Assembly (NCBI GenBank): GCA_021787505.1
Contig: JAJYLU010000121.1
Location: forward strand, 1-6,165
From: Nitrospirota bacterium
GTDB lineage: Bacteria > Nitrospirota > Thermodesulfovibrionia > Thermodesulfovibrionales > UBA6898
DNA: 6,165 bases
Reading direction: 5' to 3'
Shown: piece after piece, positions 1-5,402 of the stretch
Position numbering within the stretch: position 1 is the first letter of the stretch
Layout of the letters: the number at the start of each line of letters is the position of its first letter
Made by a program: the position numbers and the translations under genes
Notes under the pieces: generated by a model
What the model was told of the DNA's origin: nothing
The model's database searches: none
The model's input: the letters and a program-made list of their open reading frames with translations, nothing else

Positions 1-2
1 GC

Positions 3-224
3 GCCCCCCTGACGATTTCAAGGTCGGAGGCTGTGATCAACCGGAGCGCGGCAGGCATCGTAGCTGCGGGCAGCGTGAAGGCGGACAAGAGCGCCGCCTT
101 CATTGTGCTCACGAACACCGTCGAGGGAGAACTTACTACGCTGCTCGACTGGAAGTCCGCCGCGGCCCTGAGCGCGGTGGCCGGAGGCATTTGGGGGTTG
201 CTGTCACTTCTAAGAAGGAAGTAG
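3..224 (+). CDS. 3' end of an unrecognised repeat protein with a C-terminal membrane anchor (partial)
   Basis: The reading frame is open from the left edge to the TAG at 222-224, giving 73 residues of a protein whose start lies outside the window. I do not recognise the gene. The visible part contains two clear units of about 15 residues, RSAAGIVAAGSVKAD and KSAAFIVLTNTVEGE, preceded by what looks like a third (ending SRSEAVIN). This pattern fits a short beta-solenoid, which is inference. After a TTLLDW stretch comes a hydrophobic segment (AAALSAVAGGIWGLLSLL) ending in RRK, which looks like a C-terminal transmembrane anchor. A GTG at 33 could be read as a start, but the GGAGG before it ends only two bases away and the repeat pattern continues upstream, so I treat the gene as truncated by the window. 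It ends one base before nadC, suggesting cotranscription. Confidence 0.6.
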   Translation, partial: APLTISRSEAVINRSAAGIVAAGSVKADKSAAFIVLTNTVEGELTTLLDWKSAAALSAVAGGIWGLLSLLRRK

Positions 225-225
225 A

Positions 226-1059
226 ATGGAAATCCCTTCAAGCGTCGTCGAGCTGATAAAGCATGCCATAGAGGAGGACATCGGCCACGGCGACATCACG
301 ACGGCCCTGCTGGTCCCGGAGGCGAACGAGTCGAGGGCCTTGTACGTGGCGAAGGGGAATTTCGTCCTCGCCGGCATGCCCTTTGCCGAAGAAGTCTTCC
401 GCATCATCGATCCCCTGGTTTCATTCAAGGTCTTCTATCACGAGGGCGCGAAGGTCTCACGGGGAGACGTCCTTGCAGAGGTGTCGGGCAAGACGAGAGT
501 GCTGCTTGCAGGAGAAAGGGTGAGCCTCAATATCCTCCAGAGACTTTCCGGCGTCGCTACACTCACCAGCCAGTTCGTCGATGCCGTAAAGGGAACGAGG
601 GCAAAGATACTGGACACCAGGAAGACTACCCCTTGCCAGAGGTTCATGGAAAAATACGCGGTGAGGATGGGCGGCGGGATGAATCACCGTTTCGGTCTTT
701 TTGACGGTATACTCATCAAGGACAACCACATCGAGGAGGTCGGCGGGATAAGGGAAGCGGTAAGTCTCGCGAAGGCGGGGCATCATCTTGCGAGGATCGA
801 GGTGGAGGTGGAGAACCTCAAGGAACTCCAGGAGGCGATCGAAGCGGGGGCCGATATCGTGATGCTCGACAACATGACTGCCCGGGATATGGCGGAAGCG
901 GTGCGCTTCGTGAACGGGAGAGTGACGGTCGAGGCCTCGGGCAATGTCACTATCAGCAACGTAAGGGAGATTGCCGAAACGGGGGTCGACCTCATATCGG
1001 TCGGTGCGCTTACCCACTCGGTCATCGCAGCGGATATCAGCATGAAGATAGTAAAGTGA
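226..1059 (+). CDS. nadC: Nicotinate-nucleotide pyrophosphorylase, carboxylating (quinolinate phosphoribosyltransferase)
   Basis: NadC converts quinolinate and PRPP to nicotinate mononucleotide, CO2 and pyrophosphate in the cytoplasm, feeding de novo NAD synthesis. The 277 residues match the usual family length. The N-terminal domain carries HGDITT (21-26) and the AGERVSLNILQ helix (95-105). The PRTase barrel follows with DTRKTTP (130-136), GGGMNHR (149-155) and LIKDNH (163-168), the conserved Arg/Lys/His set that binds the phosphates and quinolinate. Then come the acidic strands VEVEN (193-197) and MLDNMT (213-218), VEASGN (235-240) and SVGALTHS (258-265). The ATG at 226 is preceded by AAGGA (215-219) at good spacing, lying inside the end of the upstream gene. 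Residues 137-138 are Cys-Gln where the family usually has Gly-Leu. The stop is one base from the acylphosphatase start, so the two are probably cotranscribed. nadA and nadB are not in the window. Confidence 0.97.
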   Translation: MEIPSSVVELIKHAIEEDIGHGDITTALLVPEANESRALYVAKGNFVLAGMPFAEEVFRIIDPLVSFKVFYHEGAKVSRGDVLAEVSGKTRVLLAGERVSLNILQRLSGVATLTSQFVDAVKGTRAKILDTRKTTPCQRFMEKYAVRMGGGMNHRFGLFDGILIKDNHIEEVGGIREAVSLAKAGHHLARIEVEVENLKELQEAIEAGADIVMLDNMTARDMAEAVRFVNGRVTVEASGNVTISNVREIAETGVDLISVGALTHSVIAADISMKIVK

Positions 1060-1060
1060 C

Positions 1061-1339
1061 ATGGAATTGGCGAGGGCTCATATCTATGTCAGGGGCAGGG
1101 TCCAGGGGGTGTTCTATAGGGCCTTTACGCAGGGCGTAGCTACGAGGCTCGGTCTCCATGGGTGGGTGAAGAATCTTTACGACGGGAGGGTCGAGGTGGT
1201 CTTCGAGGGAGACCGGCCCCTGGTCGAGCAGGCGATAAGCGAATGCAGGCAGGGTCCTCGCGGCGCTTATGTAGATGATGTCGATGTGGCATGGGAGACG
1301 TATTCGGGGAAGGAAAACGGGTTCGGAATCAAGTATTAG
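1061..1339 (+). CDS. acyP: Acylphosphatase
   Basis: This is a 92-residue single-domain acylphosphatase, which hydrolyses acyl phosphates such as acetyl phosphate or carbamoyl phosphate to the carboxylate and phosphate. The N-terminal signature VRGRVQGVFYR (10-20) contains the phosphate-binding loop and the catalytic Arg20. GWVKN (34-38) supplies the catalytic Asn38, followed by the conserved DGRVEVVFEGD stretch (41-51). The C-terminus GFGIKY matches the usual end of the family (F-x-I-x-Y). The size and both catalytic residues are standard, so it should be active. Its physiological role in bacteria is poorly defined. The ATG lies one base after the nadC stop with only a weak ribosome binding site, so translation is probably coupled to nadC. 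Confidence 0.95.
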   Translation: MELARAHIYVRGRVQGVFYRAFTQGVATRLGLHGWVKNLYDGRVEVVFEGDRPLVEQAISECRQGPRGAYVDDVDVAWETYSGKENGFGIKY

Positions 1340-1411
1340 GCTGTCCAGACAATACGCGCCGCTGAGGCCGCCTGCATTTTGCTCTCACGACCGCATCTCC
1401 TGCGCAATGTA

Positions 1412-1441
1412 TTGACCATGCCGGCTTTATTCTGCAAGAAT
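1412..1441 (+). promoter_or_regulatory. Candidate bioB promoter
   Basis: TTGACC (1412-1417, 5 of 6 to the -35 consensus) is followed after 18 bp by AAGAAT (1436-1441, 4 of 6 to TATAAT). A TG one base upstream of the latter (1433-1434) gives an extended -10. Transcription would start at about 1448-1450, at or next to the bioB ATG. No Shine-Dalgarno is visible before that ATG, which would fit a leaderless or nearly leaderless message. Inferred from sequence only. Confidence 0.35.
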
Positions 1442-1443
1442 AA
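1427..1443. promoter_or_regulatory. Perfect 7-3-7 inverted repeat before bioB, possible operator
   Basis: TTATTCT (1427-1433), spacer GCA, AGAATAA (1437-1443) form a perfect inverted repeat ending six bases before the bioB ATG and covering the candidate -10. The position fits a repressor site. It does not match the long-spaced BirA operator (TTGTAAAC-type half-sites) or the compact BioR site (TTATMKATAA), although its ends are TTAT and ATAA. As RNA it could form only a weak AU-rich hairpin. The regulator is unknown. Confidence 0.4.
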
Positions 1444-1449
1444 TCAGCA

Positions 1450-2409
1450 ATGATAGATCGTATCGAAGAAAAGGTTTTCTCAGGCGGCCGGATCACGTCC
1501 GAAGAGGCTCTCGCAATCGTCCGTGTGTCGGGTCCGGATGTGTTCGCCCTTTTTTCCTCTGCCGCCAGGATCAGAAACAGCTTCCGCGGCAACGTAGTCG
1601 ATATCTGCGCAATCATAAACGCTAAGTCCGGGGCGTGTCCCGAAGACTGCGCCTACTGTGCCCAATCCTCCAGGAGCCTTTCCGGTCCGCCGGTTTTCCC
1701 TCTTGTCGATAAAGAAGTGGTGATCGGGAATGCAGCGGAGGCGAAAGAGGGCGGGGCCAGGCGGTTCTGCATCGTGACGAGCGGAAGAAAGGCCGCAAAG
1801 GGAGAAATAGAGCGGATCGCCGTGATGATTGCTGAAGTCAGGGCTATGGGGCTTCTTCCCTGTGCAACGCTCGGTCTTCTCGGCAAAGAGGAACTCCTCC
1901 TTCTGAAGGAGGCCGGCCTGGAGCGGTTTCATAACAATATCGAGACGTCCGAGAGGTTCTTTCCCGAGATATGCACCACGCATACTTTTCAGGAAAAATT
2001 GAGGACGATAGATGCTGTTAAATCAACCGGGCTTTCCCTCTGTTCGGGCGGCATCTTCGGTCTGGGGGAAACATGGCGGGACAGGATCGATATGGCGAGC
2101 ACGCTCAGGGAAATCGGACCGGACTCAGTCCCGATAAATTTTCTCGTCCCGGTGAAGGGCACCAGGCTTGGCGGCCATGCCCCGCTTGGCCCTTTTGAGG
2201 CGCTCAAGATCATAAGCCTGTTCCGGTTTATGCTGCCGGACAAGGAGATACGGGTATGCGGCGGCCGGGTGCAGACGCTCGGGGAATTTCATCCCCTGAT
2301 ATTCGCCGCAGGTGCGGACGGTCTTTTGTCGGGGAATTACCTGACGACTACCGGGCGGAGTTTTGGGGATGATCTGATACTGATCCGGCAGCAAGGCCTC
2401 GGCACGTGA
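1450..2409 (+). CDS. bioB: Biotin synthase (radical SAM)
   Basis: BioB inserts sulfur into dethiobiotin to make biotin, the last step of the pathway, using S-adenosylmethionine, a [4Fe-4S] cluster and a sacrificial [2Fe-2S] cluster. The 319 residues form one TIM barrel. NAKSGACPEDCAYCAQSS (57-74) gives the radical SAM cysteines Cys63, Cys67 and Cys70. The [2Fe-2S] ligands are present: Cys107 (RRFCIVTSG), Cys138 (PCATLG), Cys198 (LCSGGIFGLGET) and Arg268 (IRVCGGR), corresponding to Cys97, Cys128, Cys188 and Arg260 of the E. coli enzyme. FFPEICTTHT (170-179), VPINFL (227-232) and GNYLTT (295-300) are family hallmarks. The YNHNLD-type substrate motif reads FHNNIE (160-165), with Asn where His is usual. 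The protein is shorter at the C-terminus than the E. coli one. The ATG has no clear ribosome binding site. bioW follows after 36 bp. Confidence 0.96.
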   Translation: MIDRIEEKVFSGGRITSEEALAIVRVSGPDVFALFSSAARIRNSFRGNVVDICAIINAKSGACPEDCAYCAQSSRSLSGPPVFPLVDKEVVIGNAAEAKEGGARRFCIVTSGRKAAKGEIERIAVMIAEVRAMGLLPCATLGLLGKEELLLLKEAGLERFHNNIETSERFFPEICTTHTFQEKLRTIDAVKSTGLSLCSGGIFGLGETWRDRIDMASTLREIGPDSVPINFLVPVKGTRLGGHAPLGPFEALKIISLFRFMLPDKEIRVCGGRVQTLGEFHPLIFAAGADGLLSGNYLTTTGRSFGDDLILIRQQGLGT

Positions 2410-2445
2410 TCCGGCAATGATAACGGCGCTTAGGAGAGTGTCCGT

Positions 2446-3282
2446 ATGGTAAGTATCAGAATGAGGGCTTCCCGAAGGGCTGGGAACAAAAAAGCTTCGG
2501 GGAAGAGTGGGGATAACTTTTCCCGCGAGGTCCATATTTCGGGCGCTGAGGGGATGTACGGCGACGACGATGTGAAGCGCGTGGTCCGCGAATACATCGG
2601 GAGGGCGACCGGGCACAGCCGCGGCAGGCCGGACAGGATCGACATCACCATAGAGAGGGTCGCGGAGAGACCGAGACTGCTCCGCGCTCTGCCGGTAAAG
2701 ACGCTCAGGTGCGGCACTCCGCGCATGGCAGGGAAGTATATAAGAAAAATGCTCACCGCGGCAGGGGTGTCGGGGCGGGCCGTCAACAAAGGAATGGGGA
2801 TAGTTTTCGGCGATGATACGATGAGAGGCGCAGCCATTATCTACGCCGGATCCGGCAAGAGGGCGGAGCCGGACAAAAAAAGAGGGGTGCGTGCGTCGAT
2901 GCTTGGCATCAGCAGGAGCGCAGCGGTCTCGCTCGGCCGGGCACTCCGGGGGCAGGGAATTCATACCGCCACTGTCGTCGAGGCGGTCGTGCTTGCCTCG
3001 AAGGTGGCCTCATGCCCGTATGTCCTCGCGGAACTCTGTGTTTCCGATGATCCGGATTACACGACCGGTTATGTTGCGACCCGGAAACTGGGGTATGTGA
3101 GAATTCCCCGTATCAAGAGAAAAGGAGAAAAGAAGGGCGGCAGGGTTTTTTTTGTGGATGACGGCGCAGTGGTGGGTGGCGTGACCGAATATCTCGAAAA
3201 AAGACCTGTCTTGGTCAACAGGATTTCTGAATGCGGCGGCGTCCATTCGATAGATGAAGTCATCGGTAAGCATCATATATAA
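2446..3282 (+). CDS. bioW: 6-carboxyhexanoate-CoA ligase (pimeloyl-CoA synthetase)
   Basis: BioW activates free pimelate with ATP and CoA to pimeloyl-CoA, the substrate of BioF at the start of biotin ring assembly. Motifs shared with Bacillus subtilis BioW appear in order: SIRMRAS (3-9), HISGAE (30-35), GHSRGRPD (56-63), MRGAAIIYAGSGKR (126-139), RGVRAS (146-151), LASKV (173-177), AELCVSDDPDYTTGYVA (185-201) and GGRVFFVDD (221-229). At 278 residues it is a little longer than the B. subtilis enzyme (about 259). The extra length is a Lys/Arg-rich stretch at about 10-28 and a tail after about 258. The ATG at 2446 follows AGGAG (2432-2436) at 9-base spacing. It lies 36 bp after bioB, and its last 29 bp overlap the next gene. 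No bioF, bioA or bioD lies nearby in the window. Confidence 0.94.
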   Translation: MVSIRMRASRRAGNKKASGKSGDNFSREVHISGAEGMYGDDDVKRVVREYIGRATGHSRGRPDRIDITIERVAERPRLLRALPVKTLRCGTPRMAGKYIRKMLTAAGVSGRAVNKGMGIVFGDDTMRGAAIIYAGSGKRAEPDKKRGVRASMLGISRSAAVSLGRALRGQGIHTATVVEAVVLASKVASCPYVLAELCVSDDPDYTTGYVATRKLGYVRIPRIKRKGEKKGGRVFFVDDGAVVGGVTEYLEKRPVLVNRISECGGVHSIDEVIGKHHI

Positions 3283-4126
3283 TCCGGCCGCAAGAAAGGC
3301 GTCGAACGCGAATATCGACCGTGCGGTATCTTTTCTCGGAAGGGAAGGGTTCGAGGTCGAAGTGCTCAGGACCGAAAGGAAGGACCACGCGCGCCAACTG
3401 GCGGAAGAGGCGCTCAAGAAAAGGCCGTCTCTCATTATCGCAGCAGGAGGAGACGGGACGATCAACGAAGTGATCAACGGCCTGGCATGGTCCGGTACGC
3501 CGGCTGCAATCCTTCCCATGGGCACTACCAACGTGCTTGCGAAGGAGCTGAATGTGCGCGAAGACCTTTACGGTGCGCTCCGCACGGCGGTCGCCGGCAG
3601 TCCGAAAAAGGTGTCGCTCGGCAGGATAGAGATCGAAGGCGGATTGAGGTATTTCTGTCTCATGGCGGGGGTGGGACTTGACGGGAAGGCGGTCCATGAC
3701 GTCAATCCTTCGATAAAGAAGGTTTCCGGAGGGGCCGCATATATTCTCAGCGGGATCAGGAATATCGCGATGTTTTCGCCGGAGAGGATAGAACTCCTTG
3801 TGGACGGGAAAGAGTTTTCGGGGTATACGGCAGTGATCGGCAAGGCGGCCAAATACGGCGGCAACTACAAAGTGACGCCGGATGCGAATCTCCGGGACCC
3901 CTTCCTTTTCGCGTGTATATTCCGCGGAGGGAGACGTCTCGACCTGCTGCGTTACTCGATAGGGGTGCTCAGGGGCACCCACCTTCGCTATAAGGACGTG
4001 GACTATCTGAAGGCGTCAAGTGTGGAAATCCTGGGAAGGGCACACATGCAAGTGGATGGAGACTATCTGGGCCTCAGCCCCGCCAGGGTGTCGGTCGCCG
4101 TGGGGGCGCTCAGTCTGATATTCTGA
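3254..4126 (+). CDS. Diacylglycerol kinase family lipid kinase (DagK/YegS/BmrU type)
   Basis: This 290-residue protein belongs to the DAGK-catalytic family (sphingosine kinase/YegS/DgkB fold), which transfers the ATP gamma-phosphate to a lipid hydroxyl, often diacylglycerol, at the inner membrane face. The nucleotide-binding domain shows IIYNPAA (7-13), AAGGDGTINEVINGL (63-77) and LPMGTTNVLAKEL (87-99). The beta-sandwich domain shows GVGLDG (139-144), KYGGNYKVTPDA (200-211) and QVDGD (266-270). The usual acidic DDG loop after the P-x-A segment is replaced by LRDPFLFACIF, so I cannot name the lipid substrate. The size is normal for the family and there is no transmembrane segment. The ATG at 3254 lies inside bioW with only weak ribosome binding sequence, so translation is probably coupled to bioW. 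A functional link to biotin is not implied by the sequence. Confidence 0.9.
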   Translation: MKSSVSIIYNPAARKASNANIDRAVSFLGREGFEVEVLRTERKDHARQLAEEALKKRPSLIIAAGGDGTINEVINGLAWSGTPAAILPMGTTNVLAKELNVREDLYGALRTAVAGSPKKVSLGRIEIEGGLRYFCLMAGVGLDGKAVHDVNPSIKKVSGGAAYILSGIRNIAMFSPERIELLVDGKEFSGYTAVIGKAAKYGGNYKVTPDANLRDPFLFACIFRGGRRLDLLRYSIGVLRGTHLRYKDVDYLKASSVEILGRAHMQVDGDYLGLSPARVSVAVGALSLIF

Positions 4127-4204
4127 TCTAAGCCGATTAAAGGGCAACTGTCCGCGCCAAGCCGCAAAGAACGCAAGAAAAGCGGCAACTCGAGAGGCTT
4201 GTTG
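4127..4204. other. Convergent intergenic gap with 7-bp direct repeat and hairpin
   Basis: This 78-bp gap lies between the 3' ends of the lipid kinase gene and mnmA. GGCAACT occurs twice in direct orientation (4143-4149 and 4184-4190). Between and partly within the copies, GCCGC (4161-4165) can pair with GCGGC (4182-4186) across a 16-base purine-rich loop. Neither strand has a T tract straight after the stem, so this is not a canonical intrinsic terminator. The CGCAAAGAACGCAAG core resembles a sequence I have often seen dispersed in bacterial intergenic regions, but that impression is unverified. Confidence 0.4.
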
Positions 4205-5293
4205 TTAGCTATGCAGTCCGGATTGAGATATCTGTGTGATGATGCCGCCGCCAATTACCGTATCTCCAAGGTAAAAGACCGCACTCTGACCAGGCGCAGG
4301 CGCCCACTGGGGATCATCAAAGAGTACTGTAGCCTGTCCGTCAAGCATCTCAACCGTAGCGGGAACGTCTTCCATCATAGACCGGACTTTTACTGTCGTC
4401 CTGAAGGGAGATGCGGGGGGAGAAACCAGCCAGTTGAGGTCTGTTACCCCGATCTTGCTCATCAGGGCGTCCTCACGTCTCCCCACGCGAACGAGATTGT
4501 TCAACGGATCTATTCCCGTTACGTAGCAAGGGTCCGGAGAGGCTATACCGAGTCCCTTTCTCTGGCCTATGGTGTAGTGGCATATCCCCTTGTGCAGCCC
4601 AAGCGCATGTCCCGACTTGTCCATGATCGGACCGGGACGGCACGACGATGGGGAAAGTTCTCCGATGAACTTTGCATAGCCTCCCTCACCGATAAAGCAT
4701 ATTTCCTGACTTTCGGGTCTCTCAGCCGCCGGAAGATGCAGCGAGCGGGCGATCTCCCTTACCTCCTTTTTCGTAAGGCCGCCGAGAGGCAGCAGCAGTC
4801 GATTGATTTCTTCGGGTCTTAACAGATAAAGGACATAAGACTGATCTTTCCCCCGGTCTATGCCCTTCTCAAGAAGGGGCCTTCCGGCCGCGACTTCCGC
4901 TGTGTCCGTCCTTGCATAGTGACCGGTTGCAATATATTCGGCATTCCGCCTCTGCGCTTCTCCAAGCAAATAAGGGAACTTGATATTGCGGTTACAGAGA
5001 ATGCAGGGATTCGGGGTGACGCCCTTTTCGTACGCGGCAGCGAAGGGTTCGATTACCTTCTCGATGAATGCTTCCCGGACGTCCAGTTCGCTATGCGATA
5101 TTCCGATCTCCTCAGCGGTTTTCGCAGCGCTTTGTGTCGCCTCGAAAGAGCAGCACGCCTCATAATTGCTTCTCTCCCTTGCCTCCCAGAGAATAAAACT
5201 GACGCCCTCCACCTCGTATCCCTGTTTCTTCAGGAGATACGCGGTGACGCTTGAATCGACTCCGCCGCTCATTCCTACAACGACCCTGGCCAT
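4205..5293 (-). CDS. mnmA: tRNA-specific 2-thiouridylase MnmA
   Basis: MnmA adenylates and then thiolates C2 of the wobble uridine (U34) in tRNAs for Lys, Glu and Gln, receiving persulfide sulfur from a relay such as IscS-Tus or a direct cysteine desulfurase partner. The 362 residues are close to the E. coli length (368). The N-terminal PP-loop ATP site is GMSGGVDSS (7-15). NPCILCN (95-101) carries catalytic Cys100, and SQEICFIG (185-192) carries the persulfide Cys189, equivalent to Cys102 and Cys199 in E. coli. CCSFEA (47-52), ATGHYAR (122-128) and DQSYVLYLL (150-158) are typical, as is the tRNA-binding TIGQRKGLG (231-239). The C-terminal beta-barrel domains end with GGGII. The ATG at 5291-5293 is preceded by no clear Shine-Dalgarno. 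The gene converges on the lipid kinase gene and diverges from the response regulator gene. Confidence 0.97.
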   Translation of the reverse strand: MARVVVGMSGGVDSSVTAYLLKKQGYEVEGVSFILWEARERSNYEACCSFEATQSAAKTAEEIGISHSELDVREAFIEKVIEPFAAAYEKGVTPNPCILCNRNIKFPYLLGEAQRRNAEYIATGHYARTDTAEVAAGRPLLEKGIDRGKDQSYVLYLLRPEEINRLLLPLGGLTKKEVREIARSLHLPAAERPESQEICFIGEGGYAKFIGELSPSSCRPGPIMDKSGHALGLHKGICHYTIGQRKGLGIASPDPCYVTGIDPLNNLVRVGRREDALMSKIGVTDLNWLVSPPASPFRTTVKVRSMMEDVPATVEMLDGQATVLFDDPQWAPAPGQSAVFYLGDTVIGGGIITQISQSGLHS

Positions 5294-5298
5294 CTTTT

Positions 5299-5307
5299 AC
5301 TATAACA
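5299..5307 (-). promoter_or_regulatory. Candidate extended -10 promoter of mnmA
   Basis: Read on the minus strand, TGTTATAGT has the extended -10 form TGn followed by TATAGT, 5 of 6 to consensus. No -35 match is seen at 16-18 bp spacing, where the sequence is G-rich. Transcription would start at about the mnmA ATG (5293), and no ribosome binding site precedes that ATG, which fits a leaderless message. An upstream promoter that I cannot see is the alternative. Confidence 0.3.
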
Positions 5308-5364
5308 GAAATAGGCGCATGTTCCCCGGGGGGCGTGCCCCTCGCAAGAGGCGGACTGAGCCCG

Positions 5365-5392
5365 TTGCATCCTGCCGTACGGGGAGTATAAT
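5365..5392 (+). promoter_or_regulatory. Candidate sigma-70 promoter of the response regulator gene
   Basis: A perfect TATAAT (5387-5392) lies 16 bp downstream of TTGCAT (5365-5370), which keeps the TTG of the -35 box and nothing more. Transcription would start near 5399, giving a leader of about 59 bases. The local switch from GC-rich to AT-rich sequence at the -10 supports the call. Confidence 0.5.
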
Positions 5393-5402
5393 AATATGCA
5401 AA

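Larger units (their letters stand above)
1340..1449. other. Intergenic gap between acylphosphatase gene and bioB
   Basis: This 110-bp stretch holds no tRNA, no coding frame that I can support and no convincing terminator hairpin with a T tract. Its first 70 bases are GC-rich and featureless. The last 40 bases hold a candidate promoter and an inverted repeat, listed separately. The gap breaks the otherwise near-zero spacing of the plus-strand genes and suggests that bioB begins its own transcription unit. Confidence 0.6.

Noticed and set aside
33..224. Separate small membrane protein starting at GTG 33
   Set aside because: The repeat pattern and open frame continue upstream, and the GGAGG before the GTG is only two bases away. 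A truncated larger gene is more likely, though not proven.
457..1062. 201-codon open frame on the minus strand across nadC
   Set aside because: It is antisense to a gene with full family motifs, its product is rich in Arg, His and Pro with no recognisable domain, and such shadow frames are common in GC-rich DNA.
1340..1411. tRNA or small RNA gene in the acylphosphatase-bioB gap
   Set aside because: No cloverleaf arms, no CCA end and no promoter-terminator pair are visible.
2125..2964. 279-codon open frame on the minus strand across the bioB end and bioW
   Set aside because: It spans two well-supported genes on the other strand, has low-complexity Pro/Arg/His composition, and shows no domain or ribosome binding site of note.
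3260..3982. 240-codon open frame on the minus strand across the lipid kinase gene
   Set aside because: It is antisense to a clear DAGK-family gene and its translation resembles no protein family.
4161..4186. Intrinsic terminator between the lipid kinase gene and mnmA
   Set aside because: The 5-bp stem has a 16-base loop and is not followed by a T tract on either strand.
4199..4822. 207-codon open frame on the plus strand across mnmA
   Set aside because: It is the complement of mnmA, whose catalytic motifs are all intact. The product has no recognisable fold.
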